Shown in pieces: positions 34,755 through 42,423 of a stretch of DNA of 64,000 bases. Source of the DNA: Thermococcus siculi (GTDB taxonomy: Archaea > Methanobacteriota_B > Thermococci > Thermococcales > Thermococcaceae); the NCBI RefSeq assembly GCF_002214505.1, contig NZ_CP015103.1, positions 62,001 through 126,000 of the forward strand. Direction: 5' to 3'. The translations under genes were made by a program, and so were the position numbers. The number at the start of each line of letters is the position of its first letter. Positions within the stretch are counted from its first letter, which is position 1. The notes under the pieces were generated by a model. That model saw nothing but the letters and a program-made list of their open reading frames with translations, made no database searches and was not told the origin of the DNA.

Positions 34755-35439
34755 TTTGATCGAGTGCATCAGGCAGAACCTCGGCCGGGTTTCCGGCCTT
34801 TATTCCCTAATTCTCTACGGCTCTTTGGTCAGGGGAGACTTCATTCCCGGAACGAGCGACGTCGACTTTTTTGCGGTGCTCGAGGAGGGAGCAAACCCTG
34901 ATGACGTCATACCCAGAATACGGCCTATCTTGGAGGAGTGTTCAAGGCATCTAGAGCCGGTTGAAGTTGACATTGCCTGGGAGTGGCTTCCAAACCTCCG
35001 TGACCCAATACGCCTTGGCTACCCCTACAAGTTCCTGACGGTTTATCAGAGGGATTTCAGGGATAACCACGTCGTTGTCCTCGGAGAGGACGTGATCGAT
35101 CTCCTGCCAGAATACTCACTGGAAGAGATTCTCCCCTCCCGGTTAGAGAAGCTCGAACGCGATCTGGGGCAGTTAAGGGAAAACCGCAAGATGATGCACA
35201 TACTGGCGGGAGAGACGGCGAGGTTGATGGCCTTTCTTTACGGTTCTAGCCTTAGAAAAAGCGACGTTCTTAGAACCCTCGAAGGGCTTGGAGACGAGGA
35301 GGCGGTCAGGATATACCGCTCGTACCTCGAGGGGAGGAGGATGGACTTCGATGAGGAGTTTCTGAGGCGGTTCATTCTATCGAGGGTTGAAAGGCTGAAA
35401 AAAGAAACGGGACTCAGCTATTCTTCCTCCCGCGTCTAA
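34732..35439 (+). CDS. Nucleotidyltransferase-domain protein
   Basis: 235 residues. LILYGSLVRGDFIPGTSDVDFF carries the GS-x10-DxD signature of the polymerase beta-type nucleotidyltransferases, so it may add a nucleotide to a protein, RNA or small molecule. The C-terminal half is helical with a LEKLERDLGQLRENRKMMHILAGETARL segment resembling HEPN/substrate-binding-like helices. It overlaps the end of bpsA and is probably translated from the same mRNA, although its base use is a little more AT-rich. Confidence 0.75.
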   Translation: MKRPQPHNLIECIRQNLGRVSGLYSLILYGSLVRGDFIPGTSDVDFFAVLEEGANPDDVIPRIRPILEECSRHLEPVEVDIAWEWLPNLRDPIRLGYPYKFLTVYQRDFRDNHVVVLGEDVIDLLPEYSLEEILPSRLEKLERDLGQLRENRKMMHILAGETARLMAFLYGSSLRKSDVLRTLEGLGDEEAVRIYRSYLEGRRMDFDEEFLRRFILSRVERLKKETGLSYSSSRV

Positions 35440-35472
35440 CAATTGACGAAAGCTAGCAGCAGGAGAGCAATT

Positions 35473-35487
35473 TCCTGTTTTAACAGG
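35473..35487. terminator. Hairpin downstream of tRNA-Gly
   Basis: CCTGTT-TT-AACAGG-type inverted repeat in the short gap between the nucleotidyltransferase gene and tRNA-Gly, read on the minus strand just after the tRNA pair. Could end either convergent transcript. The stem is short, so confidence is low. Confidence 0.35.
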
Positions 35488-35503
35488 GCTGAGAGAATCA
35501 GAA

Positions 35504-35581
35504 TGGTGCGGTGGCCGGGATTTGAACCCGGGTCACCGGCTTGGAAGGCCGGTGTCCTAGACCAGGCTAGACTACCACCGC
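35504..35581 (-). tRNA. tRNA-Gly (anticodon TCC), CCA encoded
   Basis: Cloverleaf on the minus strand: acceptor GCGGTGG/CCACCGC, discriminator A, CCA; anticodon stem CCGGC/GCCGG with loop CTTCCAA, anticodon TCC; T-arm CCGGGTTCAAATCCCGG. Lies 12 bases after tRNA-Phe on the same strand, probably one transcript. Confidence 0.96.
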
Positions 35582-35593
35582 ATTGCGAGAAAG

Positions 35594-35670
35594 TGGTGGG
35601 GCGAGGGGGATTTGAACCCCCGACACCCGGATCTTCAGTCCGGCGCTCTCCCAGGCTGAGCTACCGCCCC
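35594..35670 (-). tRNA. tRNA-Phe (anticodon GAA), CCA encoded
   Basis: Acceptor GGGGCGG/TCGCCCC, discriminator A, CCA; D-arm GTAGCTCAGCCTGGGAGAGC; anticodon stem CCGGA/TCCGG with loop CTGAAGA, anticodon GAA; T-arm GGGGGTTCAAATCCCCC. A TTTATAAATC TATA-like box stands at 35699-35708, about 30 bases upstream on this strand, and likely drives both tRNAs. Confidence 0.96.
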
Positions 35671-35827
35671 ACGTCCAAAGATAAAAGACTGGAGCTGATT
35701 TATAAATCTTGCGGTAGATTCGGTATAGCTAAGATCGAACATGGCCGTACAATCAACTAAAAGATAACGTTTAATACTATCAGAAAATTTAAATCCAAAA
35801 TTTAGTGTTAACAATCGGTGATTCCAC

Positions 35828-37771
35828 ATGTCAAACGAAAGACATCCTCAAAAAAGTAAGGTAGTGAGATACTTAGTGGGAGTGGCCATTATAATGCTCG
35901 TTTTTGCCGTAGGAGCCACCATAAAAAACGATGATCATGACTCCCTCAGCATCGTGGATGAACTGACAAAGTATCACACAGACCCCTTTAATCCCGATAC
36001 AGACGGGGATGGGTTGACAGATGGAGACGAAGTTAAGCTGTATACTACGAGCCCCACTGTGATAGACAGTGACAGTGATGGACTCACTGACGGGGATGAG
36101 ATCTTAAAGTACAAAACCAATCCATCAAGCCCAGATACCGACGGTGATGGGATTTCAGACAGCGAAGAGATCAAAACATACAGAACTAACCCCAACTTAA
36201 GAGATAGTGATGGAGACGGTCTCCTTGATGGGCAAGAAATAACTACCTACATGACTGATCCCCTAAATCCAGATACTGATAAAGATGGAGTTCCCGATTC
36301 ACAGGAGGTAGAGAAAGGTACAGATCCCCACAAGACGGATACAGACAATGATGGCCTAACAGACAGAGAGGAAATACTTGAATTCGGCACAGACCCGCTC
36401 TCAAAAGACACTGACGAGGATGGACTCTCTGACCTTGAAGAGGTTAAAACCTATAAAACAAGCCCATTAACCTCCGATACTGATGGGGATGGACTATCCG
36501 ATCCCGAGGAGCTATCTTTTGGAACAGACCCGCTTAATGAAGATAGTGACTACGATGGACTTACCGATGGAGAAGAACTCAGTACTTACAGAACGAACCC
36601 GCTGATATCAGACAGCGACAACGATGGCTTAGACGACGGACAGGAGGCAATATCCTACAGGACTAACCCCTTAGACCCCGACACGGACGATGATTACCTA
36701 TCCGACGGATACGAAGTGCAATTAGGTACCGATCCATTATATGATTGGAGAGACACCTATAACAAGGAAGCGTTTAAGGCCGGGCTAAGCCAGTATTTCA
36801 GAGAGAAGCTGAGGCCAGTTACACAGGACTTTGTGAAATATCATACAACATTGGATAAAGCTTGGGCAATTCTGGAGTGGATTGATGAGAATATCGAGTA
36901 TTATCACACTAAAGCCGATTACGTTGATGCTCTTTTGTACAACTGGTCAGAGCTCACACCAGAGCAGAGGGAACTCTACAATAACCTCACCCGGCTTTAC
37001 GCACCGAATGATACAATTGTTTATAGGAAAGGTATCTGTGGAGACTATGCGATCCTAACAGCAGCAATGCTCTTGGACTCAGGAGTGTCCCCTGTTTATT
37101 TACTGGACATCAGTTTCGAAAATTCCAAAGTTGGCCATGCAGCAGTGGCAGTCAAAATAGAGGGAGATCTATTCGTTCTCGACCAGCATTTGCCCCCAAT
37201 ACCCATAGGTAACTACTATTGGAAATGGGCTATCGAAAATAATTCAAAGATAATAGCTAACATGACCTTCTACGAGGTGAGGCTTAACACGAGAGGAGAA
37301 CCAGAAGTTACAGATACTTGGACATGGAGCGGGGAAGAGTTAAGGAAAAAAACGTACATCCCAAATGAAGAGGACACACGGCTGATTAAAGAAACAGTAA
37401 AAGAAAAATTCCTACGCATGTATCCTCAGTACGTAGAAGACTCCCGGTTAAAGTCCATTGTAGAGCAACATACAGAGTCCTTAAAATACACAGGAGAACC
37501 TTCCAATGCATACCTACCCCACGGCTTCAGTAAAGGATGGGTATTGTGGTTATCAAATGAATACATCTGGTTGTATTATTCCCCCATTACCATCCAGAAG
37601 CTCGTTGATTACTGGATAATGCCAGCATTCTCTAGTGAAGGCTGGGCAGAAGTCATACGGCAATGCGACAGGTTCTACCTTTTGATGGATTACGTGCCAA
37701 TAACTGTATCCGACGGAGTAACAACAATAACAGTGCCAAAAATCCTGCTAGTTATGGAAGTTGCAAGTTGA
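35828..37771 (+). CDS. Membrane-anchored protein with calcium-binding repeats and transglutaminase-like domain
   Basis: 647 residues. Residues 14-32 (RYLVGVAIIMLVFAVGATI) form a signal peptide or N-terminal anchor. Residues about 55-305 hold eleven copies of a 22-25 residue thrombospondin type 3-like repeat (D-[ST]-D-x-DGL-x-D-G-x-E ... TNPL), each with an Asp cage for calcium; the last has a Tyr for Gly. The remaining part contains a transglutaminase-like domain with a Cys-His-Asp triad: GICGDYAILTA, KVGHAAVAV and VLDQHLPP. It likely acts outside the cell or on the S-layer face as a protease-like or crosslinking enzyme. It is markedly AT-rich, with its own promoter and GGTGATTCCAC before the ATG, next to tRNA genes, so horizontally acquired. 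Confidence 0.82.
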   Translation: MSNERHPQKSKVVRYLVGVAIIMLVFAVGATIKNDDHDSLSIVDELTKYHTDPFNPDTDGDGLTDGDEVKLYTTSPTVIDSDSDGLTDGDEILKYKTNPSSPDTDGDGISDSEEIKTYRTNPNLRDSDGDGLLDGQEITTYMTDPLNPDTDKDGVPDSQEVEKGTDPHKTDTDNDGLTDREEILEFGTDPLSKDTDEDGLSDLEEVKTYKTSPLTSDTDGDGLSDPEELSFGTDPLNEDSDYDGLTDGEELSTYRTNPLISDSDNDGLDDGQEAISYRTNPLDPDTDDDYLSDGYEVQLGTDPLYDWRDTYNKEAFKAGLSQYFREKLRPVTQDFVKYHTTLDKAWAILEWIDENIEYYHTKADYVDALLYNWSELTPEQRELYNNLTRLYAPNDTIVYRKGICGDYAILTAAMLLDSGVSPVYLLDISFENSKVGHAAVAVKIEGDLFVLDQHLPPIPIGNYYWKWAIENNSKIIANMTFYEVRLNTRGEPEVTDTWTWSGEELRKKTYIPNEEDTRLIKETVKEKFLRMYPQYVEDSRLKSIVEQHTESLKYTGEPSNAYLPHGFSKGWVLWLSNEYIWLYYSPITIQKLVDYWIMPAFSSEGWAEVIRQCDRFYLLMDYVPITVSDGVTTITVPKILLVMEVAS

Positions 37772-37893
37772 TTATTTAGAGACCACTTTTTCTCAATTTT
37801 TCTCAATTCCTCTAAACTGGAACTACAATGACCCATTCTAGTAATGTTGTTCTGTGGATTCTAGAAACAAAAAGAGTAACAAGAACAACAATC

Positions 37894-38766
37894 TTAAACC
37901 CTTGGCTCCACCGCGTATACCGTCCTGTCTTCTCCGAGGGCCTCCATCAGCCCGCGGTGGCGCCTCACGCAGCTCTCGCACTCGCCGCAGTGGATCGGCT
38001 TTCCATCCTCGGTGAAGCCCTTCGGCATGTAGCAGGAGTTTGAGTACTCGTACTTCGCCCCGAGTTCCTTCAGGAGCTTTGCTATCCCCTTCTTGTCAAG
38101 GTCTATGAGCGGGGCGACCACCTTCACCTCCGCCATCGTGCCGTACTTGAGCATCTCGTTCATCTTTTCGACGAACTCCGGAGTGTTGTCCGAGAAGGTG
38201 GCTCCCTCTTCCGCGTTGAAGCCGACCACTATATCCCCACCGCCGAGGGCATCCAGCAGGGAAGCGGCGACGCTTATGAGGACGACGTTTCTAGCCGGAA
38301 CCCAGACGCTCTTCGCAGTTTCCTGGGCAACGCTCATATCCTCAAGTTCCCCAGCACTCACCTTCGGCGTCTCCCCGCCGACGAGCGTCGTTCCCCTCAA
38401 CCTCGAGAACTCCTCAAGGAAGTCGAGCCTTACTATTCTCAGCGGGACGTCCAGCTCCTTGGAGAAGAGCTCGGCAACTTTGTTCGTAACCTTCTCCTCG
38501 TTGCTGCCGTAGTTGACGGTGAGCATTATCACTTCATCGTAGTTCCTCTTCGCCCAGTAGAGGCAGGCGGTACTGTCAAGCCCGCCGCTGAAGAGAACAA
38601 CTGCGCGCTTCATTTTTCTCACCCAGCTTGGATCCAATTTTGATGGCTTAAAGTCTTTTGGAATTTCGATGTCACTTGTAGCCTCGTTGAGGGCCTCTTC
38701 CACGGCCTTTTCTATTTCTTCCGGACTCAGATCTCTGCCCAGTGAGAATGTACGCCACCTTCTCAT
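37894..38766 (-). CDS. queC: 7-cyano-7-deazaguanine (preQ0) synthase with N-terminal extension
   Basis: 290 residues. The core begins at [22 protein letters not shown] (PP-loop SGGxDS) and contains [23 protein letters not shown] and the zinc site C-x7-9...[15 protein letters not shown]. QueC makes preQ0, the precursor that archaea insert into tRNA to form archaeosine. About 51 extra residues precede the core ([27 protein letters not shown]). ATG 38766 has GGAGTGAGAGAAG upstream and lies 6 bases after pyrD; an internal ATG at 38613 also has a strong GGTGAGAAA site and would give a normal-length QueC, so two start points or an N-terminal add-on are possible. Confidence 0.88.
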   Translation of the reverse strand: MRRWRTFSLGRDLSPEEIEKAVEEALNEATSDIEIPKDFKPSKLDPSWVRKMKRAVVLFSGGLDSTACLYWAKRNYDEVIMLTVNYGSNEEKVTNKVAELFSKELDVPLRIVRLDFLEEFSRLRGTTLVGGETPKVSAGELEDMSVAQETAKSVWVPARNVVLISVAASLLDALGGGDIVVGFNAEEGATFSDNTPEFVEKMNEMLKYGTMAEVKVVAPLIDLDKKGIAKLLKELGAKYEYSNSCYMPKGFTEDGKPIHCGECESCVRRHRGLMEALGEDRTVYAVEPRV

Positions 38767-38772
38767 CTTCTC

Positions 38773-39675
38773 TCACTCCAGAGCCAAACCTACTATCTCC
38801 CCCACGCTCGAAAACCCTTCTTCCTCGAGGTATCTCTCAATGCCTTCACTTATCTCCCTGAACACGCTCCAACCATGGAGGGAGACGGCGGTTCCAATCT
38901 GAAGGGCCGAAGCACCAGCCAAAAGGAACTCAACGGCATCCTGCCAGGTTGTTATGCCCCCAATCCCAATAACAGGTATTTCGAGGGTTCTCGCGAGGTC
39001 GTAGACCGCCCTCAAAGCGACAGGCTTAACCCCCGGCCCGGAGTAGCCGCCGACCCTGTTGCTCAAAACCGGCTTCCTGGCGTAGACGTCTATCGCTATC
39101 GCCTTCAGAGTATTTATCGCCGAGACGGCATCGGCTCCCGCTCTCTCTGCTGCAAGACCGAGCTTGGTTATGTCGTCAATGTTTGGAGTCAGCTTGGCTA
39201 TGACGGGCTTATCCGTGGCGTCTTTGACGGCCTTGACGACCTCATAGACGTTTTCTGGCCTCTGCCCTATCTCCATGCCATAGCCCTTGGCGTGGGGGCA
39301 GGAGAGATTCAGCTCGAAGGCGTCCGCAACGTCGCTCAGCTTCTCCGCTAGAAAGGCGAACTCCTCGGGGGTTCCTCCGAATATCGAGACTATGACTGGA
39401 ACGTCAAACTTATAACCCTCAACCATCTCAAGGAAGCCTTTCCAGCCGGGGTTCGGCAGGCCCATCGCGTTTATCAGGCCATAGGGAAGTTCCACTATCG
39501 TGGGGTTGTCGTAGCCCTTCCTCGGCTCGAGTCCTATTGATTTCGTGACCACTCCCCCGGCTCCTTCCTCGTGTGCCCGTATCCACTGCTCGGGAACCTT
39601 GTCGTTTATTCCAGATGCCAGAATGAGCGGGTTCTCGAACTTGATTCCGAAAAGCTCGACCTCAAGGCTCGCCAT
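38773..39675 (-). CDS. pyrD: Dihydroorotate dehydrogenase, class 1
   Basis: 300 residues. FMN-dependent oxidation of dihydroorotate to orotate in pyrimidine synthesis. LILASGINDKVP, TKSIGLEPRKGYDNPTIVE and NLSCPHAKGYG (with the catalytic Cys of the class 1B enzymes) are visible, as is IPVIGIGGITTWQDAVEFLLAGASALQIGTA for FMN phosphate binding. The partner Fe-S subunit PyrK is not in the window. ATG 39675 follows GAGGTGTCCAT. Upstream of queC in the same transcription unit. Confidence 0.93.
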   Translation of the reverse strand: MASLEVELFGIKFENPLILASGINDKVPEQWIRAHEEGAGGVVTKSIGLEPRKGYDNPTIVELPYGLINAMGLPNPGWKGFLEMVEGYKFDVPVIVSIFGGTPEEFAFLAEKLSDVADAFELNLSCPHAKGYGMEIGQRPENVYEVVKAVKDATDKPVIAKLTPNIDDITKLGLAAERAGADAVSAINTLKAIAIDVYARKPVLSNRVGGYSGPGVKPVALRAVYDLARTLEIPVIGIGGITTWQDAVEFLLAGASALQIGTAVSLHGWSVFREISEGIERYLEEEGFSSVGEIVGLALE

Positions 39676-39762
39676 ATGGACACCTCAAAGGCAAAAAGAG
39701 CGATCTGGCTAATAAGGTTTTGCTTTCCAGGCATCAGGCTTTGTCAGAAAAGTTTCCTTTAG

Positions 39763-40081
39763 TGGCGGCGGGCGCGCCCGGGGGTGGGAACCCTCCACCG
39801 CCCGCTTCCACCGGGGCTCGCTCACCCCCGCTACCCCGGGAGCGCCGCACGTCCCGCCTACCGCTGCTCCCTTCCGGGCCTGGCGGGGTTCGGCGGGCAA
39901 AGGGCGTTAGTCCGGCCCTCCAGCCGGACCCCGCCCACCGCCGGCCCCCCGGGACGAGGGATCACCGTTGTACCCCGGCTTCCACGGGCGGCTTCGGGAA
40001 CCGCCCCCCGGGCTTCGGCCCCGGCATATCGACGGTTTCCGGTTGCAGGGGACGCCGAACCCCCCGGCCTAGCCCGCCGCC
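39763..40081 (-). ncRNA. Signal recognition particle (7S) RNA
   Basis: A very GC-rich region of about 319 bases, transcribed leftwards. The terminal helix is visible as GGCGGCGGGC near 40081 pairing with GCCCGCCGCC near 39763. The conserved SRP54-binding helix 8 motif AGGCCCGGAAGGGAGCAGC reads on the minus strand at about 39865-39885. A CTTTATATATCC TATA box lies at 40101-40113 on this strand, about 25 bases upstream of the inferred 5' end. The SRP RNA forms the targeting particle with SRP19 and SRP54. Ends are estimated from pairing and promoter position. Open frames in this stretch are an artefact of the GC content. Confidence 0.92.
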
Positions 40082-40100
40082 AGCAAACATCTCTGCGGGC

Positions 40101-40113
40101 GGATATATAAAGC
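40101..40113 (-). promoter_or_regulatory. TATA box of the SRP RNA gene
   Basis: GCTTTATATATCC on the minus strand, a consensus Thermococcales TATA element, placed about 25 bases before the inferred SRP RNA start. Confidence 0.7.
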
Positions 40114-40124
40114 TTTGGTAGGTC

Positions 40125-40141
40125 GGGAACCAAAGGTTCCC
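40125..40141. promoter_or_regulatory. GGGAACC-AAA-GGTTCCC palindrome upstream of pdhA
   Basis: Perfect seven-base arms around AAA in the divergent promoter region between the SRP RNA and the pdh operon. It shares the AACC-N3-GGTT core with the sites upstream of nfn and the PDH2 operon and lies about 80 bases ahead of the pdhA start. Confidence 0.5.
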
Positions 40142-40203
40142 CACCATTGGATTGAAAAATTTTCATAAGTCCTGTGAACCAATAGGCTCACGGGTGATAC
40201 ATC

Positions 40204-41649
40204 GTGCGCTTAACTGAACATCCTGTTCTCCGTTTTAAGCGCGGCAGGGAGGTCACAGTATACTTCAAAGGACAGCCCCTAAAGGCCTACGAGGGCGAGA
40301 CAATTGCGACCGCCCTCCATGCCGCAGGAATACGGGTGCTGAACTATTCGAACAATCAGAAACGGCCGAGAGGCCTTTTCTGCGCCATCGGGAAGTGTTC
40401 ATCCTGCCTGATGGTCGTCAACGGGGTTCCGAACGTCAGGACGTGCATAACGCTCGTCGAAGACGGAATGCAGATCGAGCCGCAGAGGGGAAAGGCGAAG
40501 CTGCCCGGAGATGCCAAACCGCCGGAATTCAAAGACGCAGCGGTCGTGAGGGCGGACGTAATCGTCATCGGCGGCGGGCCCGCAGGGCTTATGGCGGCAA
40601 TAAACGCGGCAGATGCCGGTGCCAGGGTCGTTCTCCTGGACGAGAACCCCATGCTGGGCGGTCAGCTCGTGAAGCAGACCCACAAGTTCTTTGGGAAGAG
40701 GGAACAGTTTGCAGGAGTTAGGGGCGTCGAGATAGCGAGGATCCTGGGGGATGAGACCAGGAAGAGGGAGAACATCGAGATATTCCTCGAAACCTCCGCC
40801 GTCGGAATATTTCAGGAAGGCGATGAGAAGCTCGTCCTCGGAGTGAGGAAGAACAGCGAGCTGGTGGAGTTCCGCGGGAGGGCGTTGGTGGTCGCAACCG
40901 GCGCGATGGAGAAGATGATCCCCTTCGAGAACAACGATCTACCTGGAATCTACGGCGCGGGGGCAATACAGACCCTCATGAACACCTACGGCGTCAAACC
41001 GGGCGACAGGGTTCTGATCGTTGGTGCCGGGAACGTCGGGCTTATCCTGGCCTACCAGCTTGTACAGGCCGGCGTCGAGGTCGAGGCCATAGTCGAGGCG
41101 ATGCCTAAAGTTGGCGGCTACTTCGTCCACGCCGCTAAAGTGAGGCGCCTTGGAATCCCTATCCTCACGAGGCATACGATACTGCGCGCAGAGGGGAAGG
41201 AGAAGGTGGAAAGGGCAGTGGTGGCCCAGCTCGACGAGAACTGGAGGCCCATACCCGGAACCGAGAGGGTCTTCGATGTGGACGTCATCGCCCTCGCCGT
41301 TGGCCTGAGGCCGAGCATAGAGCTACTCCACCAGGCGGGCTGTCAGATACGGTTCGTCCGCGAGCTGGGCGGCCACGTCGCGGTTAGAGACCCGTGGATG
41401 GAGACCACCGTCAGGGGAATCTTCGTCGCGGGCGATACCGCCGGAATAGAGGAGGCGACGACCGCGATGCTGGAGGGGAAGATAGCTGGAATAGCCGCCG
41501 CCCTGAGGCTCGGAATAGCGGGGGAGGAATGGATTAAGGAGATAGAAAGGGCCCAGCGCGACCTTGAGGAGTTCCGCTCTGGCCCCTTCGGAAGGCACGT
41601 CGCCGAGGGCATAAGGAAGCTGCTTTCGGAGGTCGGTGGAAATGTCTGA
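40204..41649 (+). CDS. pdhA: Dye-linked L-proline dehydrogenase alpha subunit (PDH1)
   Basis: 481 residues. Residues 1-100 are a 2Fe-2S-type domain with GLFCAIGKCSSCLMVVNG and a later RTC; then an FAD-binding VIVIGGGPAGLMAAINAADAG, an NAD(P)-type motif VLIVGAGNVGLILAYQL and a C-terminal FVAGDTAGIEEATTAMLEGKIAG. It matches the alpha subunit (NADH:acceptor oxidoreductase) of the four-subunit proline dehydrogenase of Thermococcus profundus, whose genes run alpha-gamma-delta-beta as they do here. The GTG start follows GGGTGAT. First gene of the operon. Confidence 0.87.
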   Translation: MRLTEHPVLRFKRGREVTVYFKGQPLKAYEGETIATALHAAGIRVLNYSNNQKRPRGLFCAIGKCSSCLMVVNGVPNVRTCITLVEDGMQIEPQRGKAKLPGDAKPPEFKDAAVVRADVIVIGGGPAGLMAAINAADAGARVVLLDENPMLGGQLVKQTHKFFGKREQFAGVRGVEIARILGDETRKRENIEIFLETSAVGIFQEGDEKLVLGVRKNSELVEFRGRALVVATGAMEKMIPFENNDLPGIYGAGAIQTLMNTYGVKPGDRVLIVGAGNVGLILAYQLVQAGVEVEAIVEAMPKVGGYFVHAAKVRRLGIPILTRHTILRAEGKEKVERAVVAQLDENWRPIPGTERVFDVDVIALAVGLRPSIELLHQAGCQIRFVRELGGHVAVRDPWMETTVRGIFVAGDTAGIEEATTAMLEGKIAGIAAALRLGIAGEEWIKEIERAQRDLEEFRSGPFGRHVAEGIRKLLSEVGGNV

Positions 41650-42145
41650 GGTTCCCGCTTATCTGAGGGAGGGCTACATAACGCCCGATGAGCTTTTCAA
41701 GATAATTCCAAAGCCGAGCGAGGAGCGCCTGAGGGCAAGGCCCGTCGCAGTCCCGGAGTGCCCCCAGGAGATACCCTGCGCGCCCTGCAGGGAGGTATGT
41801 CCGACCAACGCGATAAGCATGCCGACGCCGAACGATTTACCAGTAGTGGACTACGAGAAGTGCATAGGCTGCTCCCTGTGCGTCCAGATATGCCCGGGGC
41901 TGGCGTTCTTCATGGTGCACTACGTCGGGGATAAGGCCAGGATAACGATGCCCCACGAACTCCTTCCGCTCCCGAAGCGCGGCGAGGAAGTTGTTCTTCT
42001 CAACCGCACTGGCGAATCCGTTGGAAAGGGAAAGATCGTCACCGTGGTTCCGCGCGAGAAGAGCAGGGGCGACACGCCCATACTGGTGGTGGAAGTGCCC
42101 CTCCAGCTCGCCTGGGACGTGAGGGCCGTGAGGGTGGAGAGGTGA
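41642..42145 (+). CDS. pdhF: Proline dehydrogenase gamma subunit, two-cluster ferredoxin-like protein
   Basis: About 167 residues. Cysteine sets CPQEIPCAPCREVCP and CIGCSLCVQICPG bind two [4Fe-4S] clusters, so it should carry electrons between the flavin subunits. The start ATG 41642 overlaps the end of pdhA by 8 bases, with GGAGGTCGGTGGA upstream. The beta-rich tail (VVLLNRTGESVGKGKIVTVVPRE) is typical of this subunit. Confidence 0.85.
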   Translation: MSEVPAYLREGYITPDELFKIIPKPSEERLRARPVAVPECPQEIPCAPCREVCPTNAISMPTPNDLPVVDYEKCIGCSLCVQICPGLAFFMVHYVGDKARITMPHELLPLPKRGEEVVLLNRTGESVGKGKIVTVVPREKSRGDTPILVVEVPLQLAWDVRAVRVER

Positions 42146-42150
42146 TTGGA

Positions 42151-42423
42151 ATGTCCGGAAAGGTGATCATCTGCCGCTGCAACGACGTCACCATCGATGA
42201 GATAGAGGCGCTCATAGATGAGGGGGTTACAGACATCGAGGAGATAAAACGCCTCCTCCGCATCGGAATGGGACCCTGCCAGGGAAGGACGTGCATACCG
42301 CTCGTGCTCTCGATCCTCGCCAAGAGAACCGGCAAAAAACCCGAGGAGATCCCCCTTCCGAGGGCGAGGGTCCCCATAAGGCCCGTCCGCGTCGGGGTCA
42401 TAGTGGGTGGTGACGATGAGTAA
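42151..42423 (+). CDS. pdhX: Proline dehydrogenase delta subunit, BFD-like [2Fe-2S] protein
   Basis: About 90 residues. IICRCNDVTIDEIEALIDEGVTD and GMGPCQGRTC give the four cysteines (CxC ... CxxxxC) of the bacterioferritin-associated-ferredoxin-like [2Fe-2S] fold. The start follows GAGAGGTGATTGGA directly after pdhF; its end overlaps the pdhB start by 8 bases. Confidence 0.85.
   Translation: MSGKVIICRCNDVTIDEIEALIDEGVTDIEEIKRLLRIGMGPCQGRTCIPLVLSILAKRTGKKPEEIPLPRARVPIRPVRVGVIVGGDDE

Noticed and set aside
36000-36740. Periodic DNA repeats suggesting a CRISPR array or satellite
   Set aside because: The repeats are degenerate at DNA level and follow the codon frame of the calcium-binding protein repeats, so they are coding, not an array.
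39720-40166. Several open frames of 60-130 codons on both strands within the SRP RNA region
   Set aside because: The stretch is extremely GC-rich, so stops are rare. The products are Pro/Arg/Gly-rich with no family likeness, and the SRP RNA explains the sequence.
40174-40191. GTGA-N10-TCAC inverted repeat before pdhA as a SurR-like site
   Set aside because: It lacks the GTTn3AAC core, and four-base arms with a ten-base spacer are common by chance.
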